Below are positions 43,187-48,638 of a stretch of DNA of 48,638 bases, piece after piece; positions within the stretch are counted from its first letter, which is position 1, and each line of letters begins with the position of its first letter. Source of the DNA: Flavobacterium sp. (GTDB taxonomy: Bacteria; Bacteroidota; Bacteroidia; Flavobacteriales; Flavobacteriaceae); assembly GCF_027482425.1 (NCBI RefSeq), contig NZ_JAIXWA010000073.1:1-48638 (forward strand), given 5' to 3'. The notes beneath the pieces are model-generated. The model was given only the letters and a program-made list of their open reading frames with translations. It was not told the origin of the DNA and ran no database searches. Made by a program: the position numbers and the translations under genes.

Positions 43187-44458
43187 ATGAAAGAAGATTT
43201 TCTCCACTATGTGTGGCGTTTTACCTGTTTTGACGTCACCCAACTACAAACCACTGTCGGCGAACCTATTGTTCTCATTCGAAGTGGTGATTACCTTCAA
43301 TTGGAAGGGCCAGATTTTTTTAATGCGCATCTCCAAATAGGGAGCCAAAAGTGGGTCGGAAATGTAGAAATTCACCTCCGCTCATCCGATTGGTATGCCC
43401 ATCATCACGAACGCGATTCCCGGTATGATAATGTCATATTGCATGTAGTGTGGGAACATGATAGTCCTGTATTTCGCAACGACAATAGTGAACTTCCGGT
43501 TTTGGAATTAAAAGGAATTGTTGCTCCTGATTTAATCCGTAATTATGAAAAATTAATGGCGCGAAAAGAAGGGTTGTATTGTGCTCATTCTTTACCCCAA
43601 CTTCCGCAGCAACTGATTACCTTTTGGCTTGAAAAGTTATATATCGAGCGGCTTGAACATAAAGCAGCAATAATTCTTGATTTACTGGCGGTGTATCAAA
43701 ACGATTGGGAGGCGGTTTTATTTGTAGTGTTAGCCAAAAACTTCGGACTTAATTCCAACGGGGATGCCTTTGCTGCCCTGGCACAATCGATTTCTTTTTC
43801 CATTTTCCGAAAGGAAATTTTGGAAGTACATTTGGTGGAGGCCCTTTTGTTGGGACAGGCGGGGTTGATTCCAGAACACCCTTTGGATACCTATACAGTC
43901 GAGTTGCAATCCTGGTATGATTATTTAAAAGTGAAATATCATCTTGAGCCACCTGAAATTTCGGTTCGTTTTTTCAAATTACGACCGGATAATTTTCCCA
44001 CCATACGATTGGTCCAGTTGGCCATGCTGTACCACCGCCGAAAACAACTTTTTCAGTCGGTTTGGGAGGCTCGAACGATTCATGATTTTTACATGCTATT
44101 TGGAGTTTCTACAAGTGCATATTGGGAAACGCATTATCAATTGGATAAATCTTCACGCAAACGCAGTAAGCGGGTATCGGAAGCCTTTATCCAACTTTTG
44201 ATGATCAATGCGCTTATTCCCATTCGTTTTGCTTATGCCCGATACTTGGGGCGGCCCGATGCGGAAGCGCAAATGGGTTTGCTCCACTTGATTCCTCCCG
44301 AGCAAAATGCCATTATTCAAAAATTTAAGCATTGGGGAGTTTCAGCACAAGATGCCCTACAATCGCAAGCGATATTGCAGATGAAACAGCAGTATTGTGA
44401 TCGAAAACAATGTTTGAATTGCGCCATTGGCGTGGAGTTGTTAAAAAGAAAGTTGTAA
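43187..44458 (+). CDS. DUF2851 family protein
   Basis: A 423-residue member of DUF2851, widespread in Bacteroidota. It begins MKEDFLHYVWRFTCFD, with GDYLQLEGPDFFNAHLQIG and WVGNVEIHLRSSDWYAHHHE near residues 30-75 and DNVILHVVWEHD after that. The acidic and His residues in EIHLRSSDWYAHHH and VVWEHD recall a nuclease-like fold, but no function is established. The C-terminus holds four Cys (QYCDRKQCLNCAIG), possibly a metal site. I chose the ATG at 43187 because the family motif starts there. It leads a same-strand run with the PspC-like, helix-hairpin-helix and acyl-CoA dehydrogenase genes. Confidence 0.88.
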   Translation: MKEDFLHYVWRFTCFDVTQLQTTVGEPIVLIRSGDYLQLEGPDFFNAHLQIGSQKWVGNVEIHLRSSDWYAHHHERDSRYDNVILHVVWEHDSPVFRNDNSELPVLELKGIVAPDLIRNYEKLMARKEGLYCAHSLPQLPQQLITFWLEKLYIERLEHKAAIILDLLAVYQNDWEAVLFVVLAKNFGLNSNGDAFAALAQSISFSIFRKEILEVHLVEALLLGQAGLIPEHPLDTYTVELQSWYDYLKVKYHLEPPEISVRFFKLRPDNFPTIRLVQLAMLYHRRKQLFQSVWEARTIHDFYMLFGVSTSAYWETHYQLDKSSRKRSKRVSEAFIQLLMINALIPIRFAYARYLGRPDAEAQMGLLHLIPPEQNAIIQKFKHWGVSAQDALQSQAILQMKQQYCDRKQCLNCAIGVELLKRKL

Positions 44459-44483
44459 CTTTAAACCCTGAAAATGAAGGGTT

Positions 44484-44705
44484 ATGATTACCGAATTACG
44501 TCATTTTTTTGAACGACACGGATTTTATGTTTGCTCGCGTTTGGCCGATAAGTTAGGTATGCGAGCCACTAATGTTCGTTTGTTTTTCATTTACATATCG
44601 TTTGTCACAGCAGGATTGGGATTTGGGTTGTACCTGACCATGGCTTTTGTTATTCGATTGAAAGACTTGATTCGGGGCAAACGATCCTCGGTTTTCGACC
44701 TTTAA
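44484..44705 (+). CDS. PspC-like small membrane protein
   Basis: A 73-residue protein resembling the PspC domain: FYVCSRLADKLGMRATNVRL, then a hydrophobic segment (LFFIYISFVTAGLGFGLYLT, about residues 33-52) and a basic cytoplasmic stretch. PspC proteins respond to membrane stress in other bacteria. Here there is no pspA or pspF neighbour, so the role is open. It starts 25 bp after DUF2851 and ends 7 bp before the next gene. Confidence 0.8.
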   Translation: MITELRHFFERHGFYVCSRLADKLGMRATNVRLFFIYISFVTAGLGFGLYLTMAFVIRLKDLIRGKRSSVFDL

Positions 44706-44712
44706 TATATTC

Positions 44713-45582
44713 ATGAAATTAGTATTTATACGCCCGTATGTTCATTTCACCAAAAGCCAGCGCCTCGGATTATTCATACTTATCAGTCTTATTTTAGTTT
44801 TGCAAGCCATCCTTTGGTGTCAACCGCTATGGTATGTTCCTGAACCCCTTCCTAAAGAGGCTCGCGTTTGGCTGGAAGATACCGCAAGTGTGCGCCTTGT
44901 TCAAACCTACAAATCCTATCCGATTCAGCCTTTTAATCCCAATTTTATCACCGAGTACAAAGCTTTTCGGTGGGGAATGAGTGCCGCATCATACCAGCGT
45001 TTACAAACCTATCGCAATCAAGGAAAGTACGTCAACTCAGTTCGGGAGTTTCAAGTAGTCACACAAGTTCCCGATACAGTACTAGAAAAAATGGCTCCAT
45101 ATTTCAAATTTCCAGCGTGGGTGAATTCCTATAAAAAGGGGAAGCCTCACTCTTTTGCTTTTTCGCAGCAGGTTCCAAAGAAGGTAGTTAAAAAAGACAT
45201 CAATTCGGCTACGGCTGAAGATTTGATTTTAGTACGAGGCATTGGTCCTGTTTTGTCGGAACGCATTTTGAAGTATCGATCCGCTTTGGGTGCTTTTGTA
45301 GTGATGGCGCAATTGCAAGAAGTGTATGGCTTAAAGGATGAAGTTTATGATACGTTGCTTGAACATTTTGCAGTGTTGCAGTCTCCTGTTTTGGAGAAAA
45401 TTAAAATTAATGAGGCGACAATCAAGGAGTTAGGTGTGTTTCCGTATTTTAGGTATCCCGTTTCGCGCAATATTGTAGCCTATCGCAGTATGAATGGTCC
45501 TATTCGTTTTGAGGATTTAACAAATGTAAAGGGGATGAGTGTCGAAAAAATAAAAATTATTGCCCTATATTTGGATTTTTAA
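44713..45582 (+). CDS. Membrane-anchored helix-hairpin-helix (ComEA-like) protein
   Basis: A 289-residue protein with one N-terminal membrane segment (LGLFILISLILVLQAILW, about residues 18-35). Three helix-hairpin-helix type units follow: MSAASYQRLQTYRNQGKYVN, DINSATAEDLILVRGIGPVL with ILKYRSALGAFVVMAQL, and INEATIKELGVFPYFRYPVS with IVAYRSMNGPIRFEDL. The second unit matches the ComEA/T2SS-K-like DNA-binding domain. Single-pass anchoring with the domain outside suggests binding of incoming DNA during uptake, but no other competence gene is here. It lies in one run with the PspC-like gene and the acyl-CoA dehydrogenase. Confidence 0.82.
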   Translation: MKLVFIRPYVHFTKSQRLGLFILISLILVLQAILWCQPLWYVPEPLPKEARVWLEDTASVRLVQTYKSYPIQPFNPNFITEYKAFRWGMSAASYQRLQTYRNQGKYVNSVREFQVVTQVPDTVLEKMAPYFKFPAWVNSYKKGKPHSFAFSQQVPKKVVKKDINSATAEDLILVRGIGPVLSERILKYRSALGAFVVMAQLQEVYGLKDEVYDTLLEHFAVLQSPVLEKIKINEATIKELGVFPYFRYPVSRNIVAYRSMNGPIRFEDLTNVKGMSVEKIKIIALYLDF

Positions 45583-45605
45583 AAAAAAGACTAAAAAAGA
45601 CCTCT

Positions 45606-46775
45606 ATGAGTTCAATTTACTTTACCGAAGAGCATGAATTATTTCGTGCGAGTTTTAAGGATTTTTTGCACAAAGAAGTAGTGCCGCATATTGAAAAATG
45701 GGAAAAAACAGGAACAATTGAACGTTTTATCTGGAAGAAGTTCGGAGAAATGGGCTTTTTCGGGTTGTCCTATCCTGAGGCATATGGAGGGATGAATTTG
45801 GATTTGTTCTACACCGTAGTTTTTTTGGAAGAATTACAAAAAATACACTCTTCAGGTTTTGCGGCAGCCATGTGGGCTCATGCGTATTTGGCCATGACGC
45901 ATTTGAATGCAGAGGGAAGTGAGCGCATTAAACATGACTATTTGACACCGAGTATAGCGGGAGATAAAATTGGAGCATTGTGTATTACGGAACCTTTTGG
46001 GGGAAGTGATGTGGCGGGTATGAAAACGACTGCCGTTAAACAAGGCGACAAGTATATCCTTAACGGTTCAAAAACCTTTATAACTAACGGAGTGTATGCC
46101 GACTATTATGTGGTGGCGGCCAAAACTAGTCCCGAGAAAGGGAATAAAGGTATAAGTATTTTCTTGATGGATACGAATATTCCAGGGGTTTCAGCCACCA
46201 AATTGGATAAATTGGGTTGGCGTGCTTCGGACACGGCTGAGATTGCTTTTGATAATGTTGAAATCCCAGCCGAAAATTTGATGGGTGAGGAAGGCAAAGG
46301 ATTTCCCTATATCATGCAGCATTTTGCATTAGAGCGATTGATTATGGCGATTAATGCCCATGCGCGTGCTGAATATGCCTTGGAGTATACCATTGATTAT
46401 ATGTCCAAACGGGAAGCTTTTGGAACAACGATTAATAAATTCCAAGCCCTACGTCATACACTGGTCAATCATGCTACCGATGTGGAGCATTGTAAGATTT
46501 TTAATTACGTTGCTACAGCTCGTTTGAATCAGGGCGAGTATGTGGTCAAAGAAGCAACGATGGCCAAATTGAAGTCGACCAAGGTGGCCGATGAAACCAT
46601 TTACAGTTGCTTGCAAATGTTGGGCGGTTATGGCTATATGGAAGAATATCCGTTGGCTCGTTTGTTGCGGGACAGTCGTTTGGGTCCGATTGGCGGTGGG
46701 ACTTCGGAGATATTGCGCGAGATTTTATCAAAGATGATTATCGATCAAAAAGACTATCAACCAGCAGTAAAATAA
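45606..46775 (+). CDS. Acyl-CoA dehydrogenase, isovaleryl/long-chain type active site
   Basis: A 389-residue FAD-dependent acyl-CoA dehydrogenase. It has ALCITEPFGGSDVAGMKTTA and NGSKTFITNG (flavin/substrate region), KREAFGTTINKFQALRHTL, and a C-terminal MLGGYGYMEEYPLARLLRDS with IGGGTSEI. The catalytic Glu of medium-chain enzymes (YEGTS) is Gly here, while Glu243 in ALERLIM stands where isovaleryl- and long-chain dehydrogenases carry their base. This suggests a branched or long substrate, and could link to the branched-chain acyl-CoAs made by the E1/E2 genes at 6.2-10.7 kb. It starts 23 bp after the helix-hairpin-helix gene. Confidence 0.92.
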   Translation: MSSIYFTEEHELFRASFKDFLHKEVVPHIEKWEKTGTIERFIWKKFGEMGFFGLSYPEAYGGMNLDLFYTVVFLEELQKIHSSGFAAAMWAHAYLAMTHLNAEGSERIKHDYLTPSIAGDKIGALCITEPFGGSDVAGMKTTAVKQGDKYILNGSKTFITNGVYADYYVVAAKTSPEKGNKGISIFLMDTNIPGVSATKLDKLGWRASDTAEIAFDNVEIPAENLMGEEGKGFPYIMQHFALERLIMAINAHARAEYALEYTIDYMSKREAFGTTINKFQALRHTLVNHATDVEHCKIFNYVATARLNQGEYVVKEATMAKLKSTKVADETIYSCLQMLGGYGYMEEYPLARLLRDSRLGPIGGGTSEILREILSKMIIDQKDYQPAVK

Positions 46776-46776
46776 T

Positions 46777-46890
46777 GCCGATAGGCGCACCGATTGCGTG
46801 AGGGGTGGAAGTGGAAAGCCCGGCTGCGGAGCAACGGACTTGTAGCGGACAACCCGACCCCGACGCGGGTTGGATAGGAGCAGAGCGTTA
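46777..46890 (+). repeat. GC-rich structured intergenic repeat
   Basis: About 110 bp reading ccgataggcgcaccgattgc...tggaagtggaaagcccggc...tgtagcggacaacccgaccc...cgcgggttggataggagcag. It contains several self-complementary parts (cccgaccccgacgcggg). It is far more GC-rich than the flanking AT-rich promoter of rpsU and looks like a repeat unit I associate with Bacteroidota genomes. It occurs once in the window. Confidence 0.6.
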
Positions 46891-46928
46891 ATTTCGGGGG
46901 CACGCCCAAATTAATTTAAAATTTACAA

Positions 46929-46957
46929 TTTGTAATTCAAAATAATGATTATATTTG
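46929..46957 (+). promoter_or_regulatory. Promoter of rpsU
   Basis: TATATTTG (46950-46957) matches TAnnTTTG, and TTTG (46929-46932) stands 17 bp upstream. The start point should be near 46963, giving a leader of about 26 nt that contains the Shine-Dalgarno sequence. Confidence 0.75.
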
Positions 46958-46970
46958 CGCCCACTAAATG

Positions 46971-46980
46971 AAGGGAGGTG
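46971..46980 (+). promoter_or_regulatory. Strong Shine-Dalgarno sequence of rpsU
   Basis: aagggaggtg contains ggaggtg, seven bases complementary to the 3' end of 16S rRNA, with 8 nt to the ATG at 46989. Most genes in the window have no such site. It also decides the start: the in-frame ATG at 46968 lies before it. Confidence 0.88.
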
Positions 46981-46988
46981 TCCTGCTT

Positions 46989-47183
46989 ATGTTAATTATA
47001 CCTATTAAAGACGGAGAAAACATTGATAGAGCTTTAAAGCGCTACAAGAGAAAATTTGATAAAACTGGAACGGTTCGTCAGTTACGCGCGCGTCAAGCGT
47101 TTACGAAGCCTTCTGTAGTGCGTCGTGCACAAATTCAGAAAGCACAGTATATCCAAGGGTTGCGTGATGCGATGGAAGGATAG
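46989..47183 (+). CDS. rpsU: 30S ribosomal protein bS21
   Basis: A 64-residue bS21, the normal length in Bacteroidota. It has MLIIPIKDGENIDRALKRYK, FDKTGTVRQLRARQAFTKPS and VVRRAQIQKAQYIQGLRDA. It binds the 30S platform near the 3' end of 16S rRNA. In Flavobacterium johnsoniae bS21, with bS18 and bS6, hides the anti-Shine-Dalgarno, and rpsU is one of the few genes that keeps a strong Shine-Dalgarno, which allows self-control. The start at 46989 follows from the family N-terminus and the site at 46971. A perfect hairpin terminator follows. Confidence 0.96.
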   Translation: MLIIPIKDGENIDRALKRYKRKFDKTGTVRQLRARQAFTKPSVVRRAQIQKAQYIQGLRDAMEG

Positions 47184-47206
47184 AACTTAGTTTCTCATTA
47201 AAATAC

Positions 47207-47252
47207 AACTGCTGTAAGGAAGTTTTCATAACTTTGTTACAGCAGTTTTTTT
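47207..47252 (+). terminator. Intrinsic terminator of rpsU, ending at the xerC start codon
   Basis: A perfect 11-bp stem (aactgctgtaa at 47207-47217, ttacagcagtt at 47237-47247), a 19-nt loop, then T7 (47246-47252). The xerC ATG begins at the next base. Confidence 0.88.
47229..47236 (+). promoter_or_regulatory. -7 promoter element of xerC inside the terminator loop
   Basis: TAACTTTG matches TAnnTTTG, ends 16 bp before the xerC ATG, and lies wholly within the loop of the rpsU terminator. A good -33 element is not visible. Confidence 0.6.
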
Positions 47253-48146
47253 ATGGCGCATTTGCAAGCATTTCAGGAGTATTTGGCGTTGGAGAAAAAG
47301 TATTCTCCGCATACGGTTTTGGCCTACCACAGCGATTTGCTTTTTTTTCAGCAGTTTTTAAAATCGGTTTATGAAATGGAGTCCTTGGAAACGGCGCATT
47401 ACCCGATGATTCGGAGTTGGATTGTTTCGATGGTCGATGAGGGGATGAGTACGACTTCGGTAAACCGTAAAGTTTCTTCTTTGAAGGCATTTTACAAATT
47501 TTTGATGAAGGTGGGTATGTTGCAAAGCAGTCCTTTGGCGCAACATAAGGCGTTGAAAACTCCTAAGAAAGTTCAGGTGCCCTTTTCGGAAGTGGAGCTG
47601 GACAACGTATTGAATACACTTGAATTTCCGAAAGGTTTTGAGGGGGTTCGTGATAAGTTAATTATTGATTTGTTTTATACAACAGGAATACGTCGGGCGG
47701 AATTGATAGGGTTGCGCATGCATCAAGTGGATCTTGAAGGAGGAATGTTGAAGGTGTTGGGCAAGCGTAATAAAGAACGGATAGTACCATTGTTGCCTGT
47801 GGTAGTGCAACAAATGGCGGTATACATGAAGGAACGTGCTGGAATTGAAAACTGTATTGATGTGGACTACTTTTTTTTGATGTTAAAAGGCGTTAAATTA
47901 AACGAATCATTTGTGTATCGGTTGATAAATTCGTACTTTAGTAATGTTTCCGAGAAGGTAAAAAAGAGTCCACATGTGCTTCGGCATACGTTTGCGACGC
48001 ATTTGCTGAATCAGGGAGCAGACATAAATTCAGTAAAAGAGCTGTTGGGGCATTCCAGTTTGGCGTCGACTCAAGTGTATACGCACAGCAGTTTGGCGGA
48101 GTTACAGCACGTACATCGGGCGGCTCATCCACGGAATCGAAAATAG
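47253..48146 (+). CDS. xerC: XerC/XerD-type tyrosine recombinase
   Basis: A 297-residue tyrosine recombinase of the length of XerC/XerD. It has an N-terminal SAM-like core-binding domain (about residues 1-85, YSPHTVLAYHSDLLFFQQFL). The catalytic domain has the Arg in TTGIRRAELIGL, His241 and Arg244 (HVLRHTFATH), His267 (LLGHSS) and nucleophile Tyr276 (TQVYTHS). It should resolve chromosome dimers at dif. The conserved house-keeping setting (rpsU upstream, hpf downstream) argues against a phage or integron integrase. XerC versus XerD cannot be fixed by eye. Confidence 0.92.
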   Translation: MAHLQAFQEYLALEKKYSPHTVLAYHSDLLFFQQFLKSVYEMESLETAHYPMIRSWIVSMVDEGMSTTSVNRKVSSLKAFYKFLMKVGMLQSSPLAQHKALKTPKKVQVPFSEVELDNVLNTLEFPKGFEGVRDKLIIDLFYTTGIRRAELIGLRMHQVDLEGGMLKVLGKRNKERIVPLLPVVVQQMAVYMKERAGIENCIDVDYFFLMLKGVKLNESFVYRLINSYFSNVSEKVKKSPHVLRHTFATHLLNQGADINSVKELLGHSSLASTQVYTHSSLAELQHVHRAAHPRNRK

Positions 48147-48174
48147 CGCAACGTTTAATTTAAAATTTTGGAGT

Positions 48175-48477
48175 ATGAAGGTAAATGTTAATGCTGTAAA
48201 TTTTTCAGTAGACCGAAAGTTGGTTGATTTCATCCAGGTTCGTTTGGATAAATTGGAAAAGTATTTTGATAAAATAGTGAGTTCGGATGTTTTTTTGAAG
48301 GTCGATAATACGAGTGAAAAAGAGAACAAGATTGTGGAGGTAAAAATTCATGTTCCGGGCGATGATTTTTTGGTTAAAAAACAATGTAAAACATTTGAGG
48401 AAGCGGTGGAGTTGGCAGCCGAATCTTTGGAGCGTTTGTTGGTAAAACGCAAAGAGAAAATCCGCGCCCATATTTGA
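48175..48477 (+). CDS. hpf: Ribosome hibernation promoting factor (short form)
   Basis: A 100-residue HPF/RaiA-type protein without the long-form C-terminal dimerisation domain. It shows the beta-alpha-beta pattern: MKVNVNAVNFSVDRKLVDFI, LDKLEKYFDKIVSSDVFLKV, VEVKIHVPGDDFLVKKQCKT and FEEAVELAAESLERLLVKRK. It binds the 30S decoding region of idle ribosomes. It starts 28 bp after xerC and may share its transcript. Clustering with rpsU and the tRNA-Thr marks a translation-linked locus. Confidence 0.93.
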   Translation: MKVNVNAVNFSVDRKLVDFIQVRLDKLEKYFDKIVSSDVFLKVDNTSEKENKIVEVKIHVPGDDFLVKKQCKTFEEAVELAAESLERLLVKRKEKIRAHI

Positions 48478-48500
48478 TTAAATTTTTTTCAAAAAAATAT

Positions 48501-48530
48501 TTTGATAGAAAAATAAATTGCCTACATTTG
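48501..48530 (+). promoter_or_regulatory. Promoter of the tRNA-Thr unit
   Basis: TACATTTG (48523-48530) matches TAnnTTTG, and TTTG (48501-48504) stands 18 bp upstream. It lies in the AT-rich gap between hpf and the tRNA. Confidence 0.78.
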
Positions 48531-48531
48531 C

Positions 48532-48558
48532 AGTCCGTTAGAAATAGCGGACTTTTTT
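48532..48558 (+). promoter_or_regulatory. Hairpin plus T-run between promoter and tRNA
   Basis: Stem agtccgtt / agcggact (8 bp with one G-T pair), loop agaaat, then T6. It has terminator form but lies downstream of a good promoter and upstream of the tRNA, so it may be a leader hairpin. The start site may fall inside the left arm, which would weaken it. Confidence 0.5.
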
Positions 48559-48568
48559 ATTGCATATT

Positions 48569-48638
48569 GCCGGTGTAGCTCAGCTGGCTAGAGCAGCTGA
48601 TTTGTAATCAGCAGGTCGTGGGTTCGAGTCCCTCCATC
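48569..48638 (+). tRNA. tRNA-Thr (anticodon TGT), 3' end cut by the window edge
   Basis: The cloverleaf can be drawn: acceptor gccggtg, D-stem gctc/gagc, anticodon stem gctga/tcagc with loop tttgtaa (anticodon tgt, Thr), and T-loop ttcgagt. The T-stem has one T-T mismatch. The last bases catc begin the 3' acceptor strand; about four bases plus any CCA lie outside. In flavobacteria this tRNA usually opens a tRNA cluster before tuf. Confidence 0.93.

Noticed and set aside
47253..48146. Phage or integron integrase marking a mobile element
   Set aside because: Length, motifs and the conserved rpsU-xerC-hpf-tRNA order point to the house-keeping Xer recombinase. No attachment-site duplication of the tRNA end is visible.

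Overview
The window looks like chromosome of a member of the Bacteroidota, class Flavobacteriia (Flavobacterium or a close relative). Support: a SusC/SusD pair, several secreted proteins with type IX secretion (T9SS) C-terminal sorting domains, a Porin_10 outer-membrane protein, DUF2851, DUF4136 and DUF5522 proteins, a fused branched-chain 2-oxoacid dehydrogenase E1, the Bacteroidota promoter -7 element TAnnTTTG ahead of many genes, and the order acyl-CoA dehydrogenase - rpsU - xerC - hpf - tRNA-Thr. By eye, not by count, the first 10.7 kb and the hutU gene are more GC-rich than the rest.

Region 1 (1-10.7 kb, + strand): catabolic genes. The distal part of phenylacetate degradation (paaI, paaJ, paaZ, a crotonase, paaY) is followed by a tight E2 - branched-chain aminotransferase - fused E1 unit for valine/leucine/isoleucine breakdown. 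Both routes yield acyl-CoA esters. The gaps between the paa genes contain dispersed and tandem repeats. One repeat has inserted in frame into the E1 gene, and PaaZ carries an extra DinB/DUF1569-like domain.

Region 2 (10.7-13.6 kb): a repeat-rich, gene-poor stretch. It holds a 153-bp tandem duplication, copies of at least three dispersed repeat families, one small secreted orphan, and a MntA/HepT toxin-antitoxin locus whose toxin gene has an in-frame stop.

Region 3 (13.6-31 kb): a DUF4136 lipoprotein, a DUF5522-hutU pair, two divergent large T9SS proteins, an operon of ACC-deaminase-like enzyme, LysM glucosaminidase and hemL, a group of small secreted Spy/CpxP-like proteins with a decayed third member between them, then lysS, lipB and rnhB.

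Region 4 (31-43 kb): envelope and nutrient acquisition. A SusC/SusD transporter pair, a T9SS subtilisin-like protease, a putative porin, a cystathionine beta-synthase/cysteine synthase with CBS domains, and a GLPGLI-like/PNGase F fusion.

Region 5 (43-48.6 kb): DUF2851, PspC-like, helix-hairpin-helix and acyl-CoA dehydrogenase genes, then a ribosome-linked group (rpsU, xerC, hpf, tRNA-Thr cut by the right edge). rpsU has a strong Shine-Dalgarno sequence, which is rare in this phylum. A -7 promoter box for xerC lies in the loop of the rpsU terminator. No CRISPR array, rRNA, intact IS element or prophage was seen. The strongest leads are domain fusions, gene decay and regulatory architecture; I did not find a clearly new multi-gene system.
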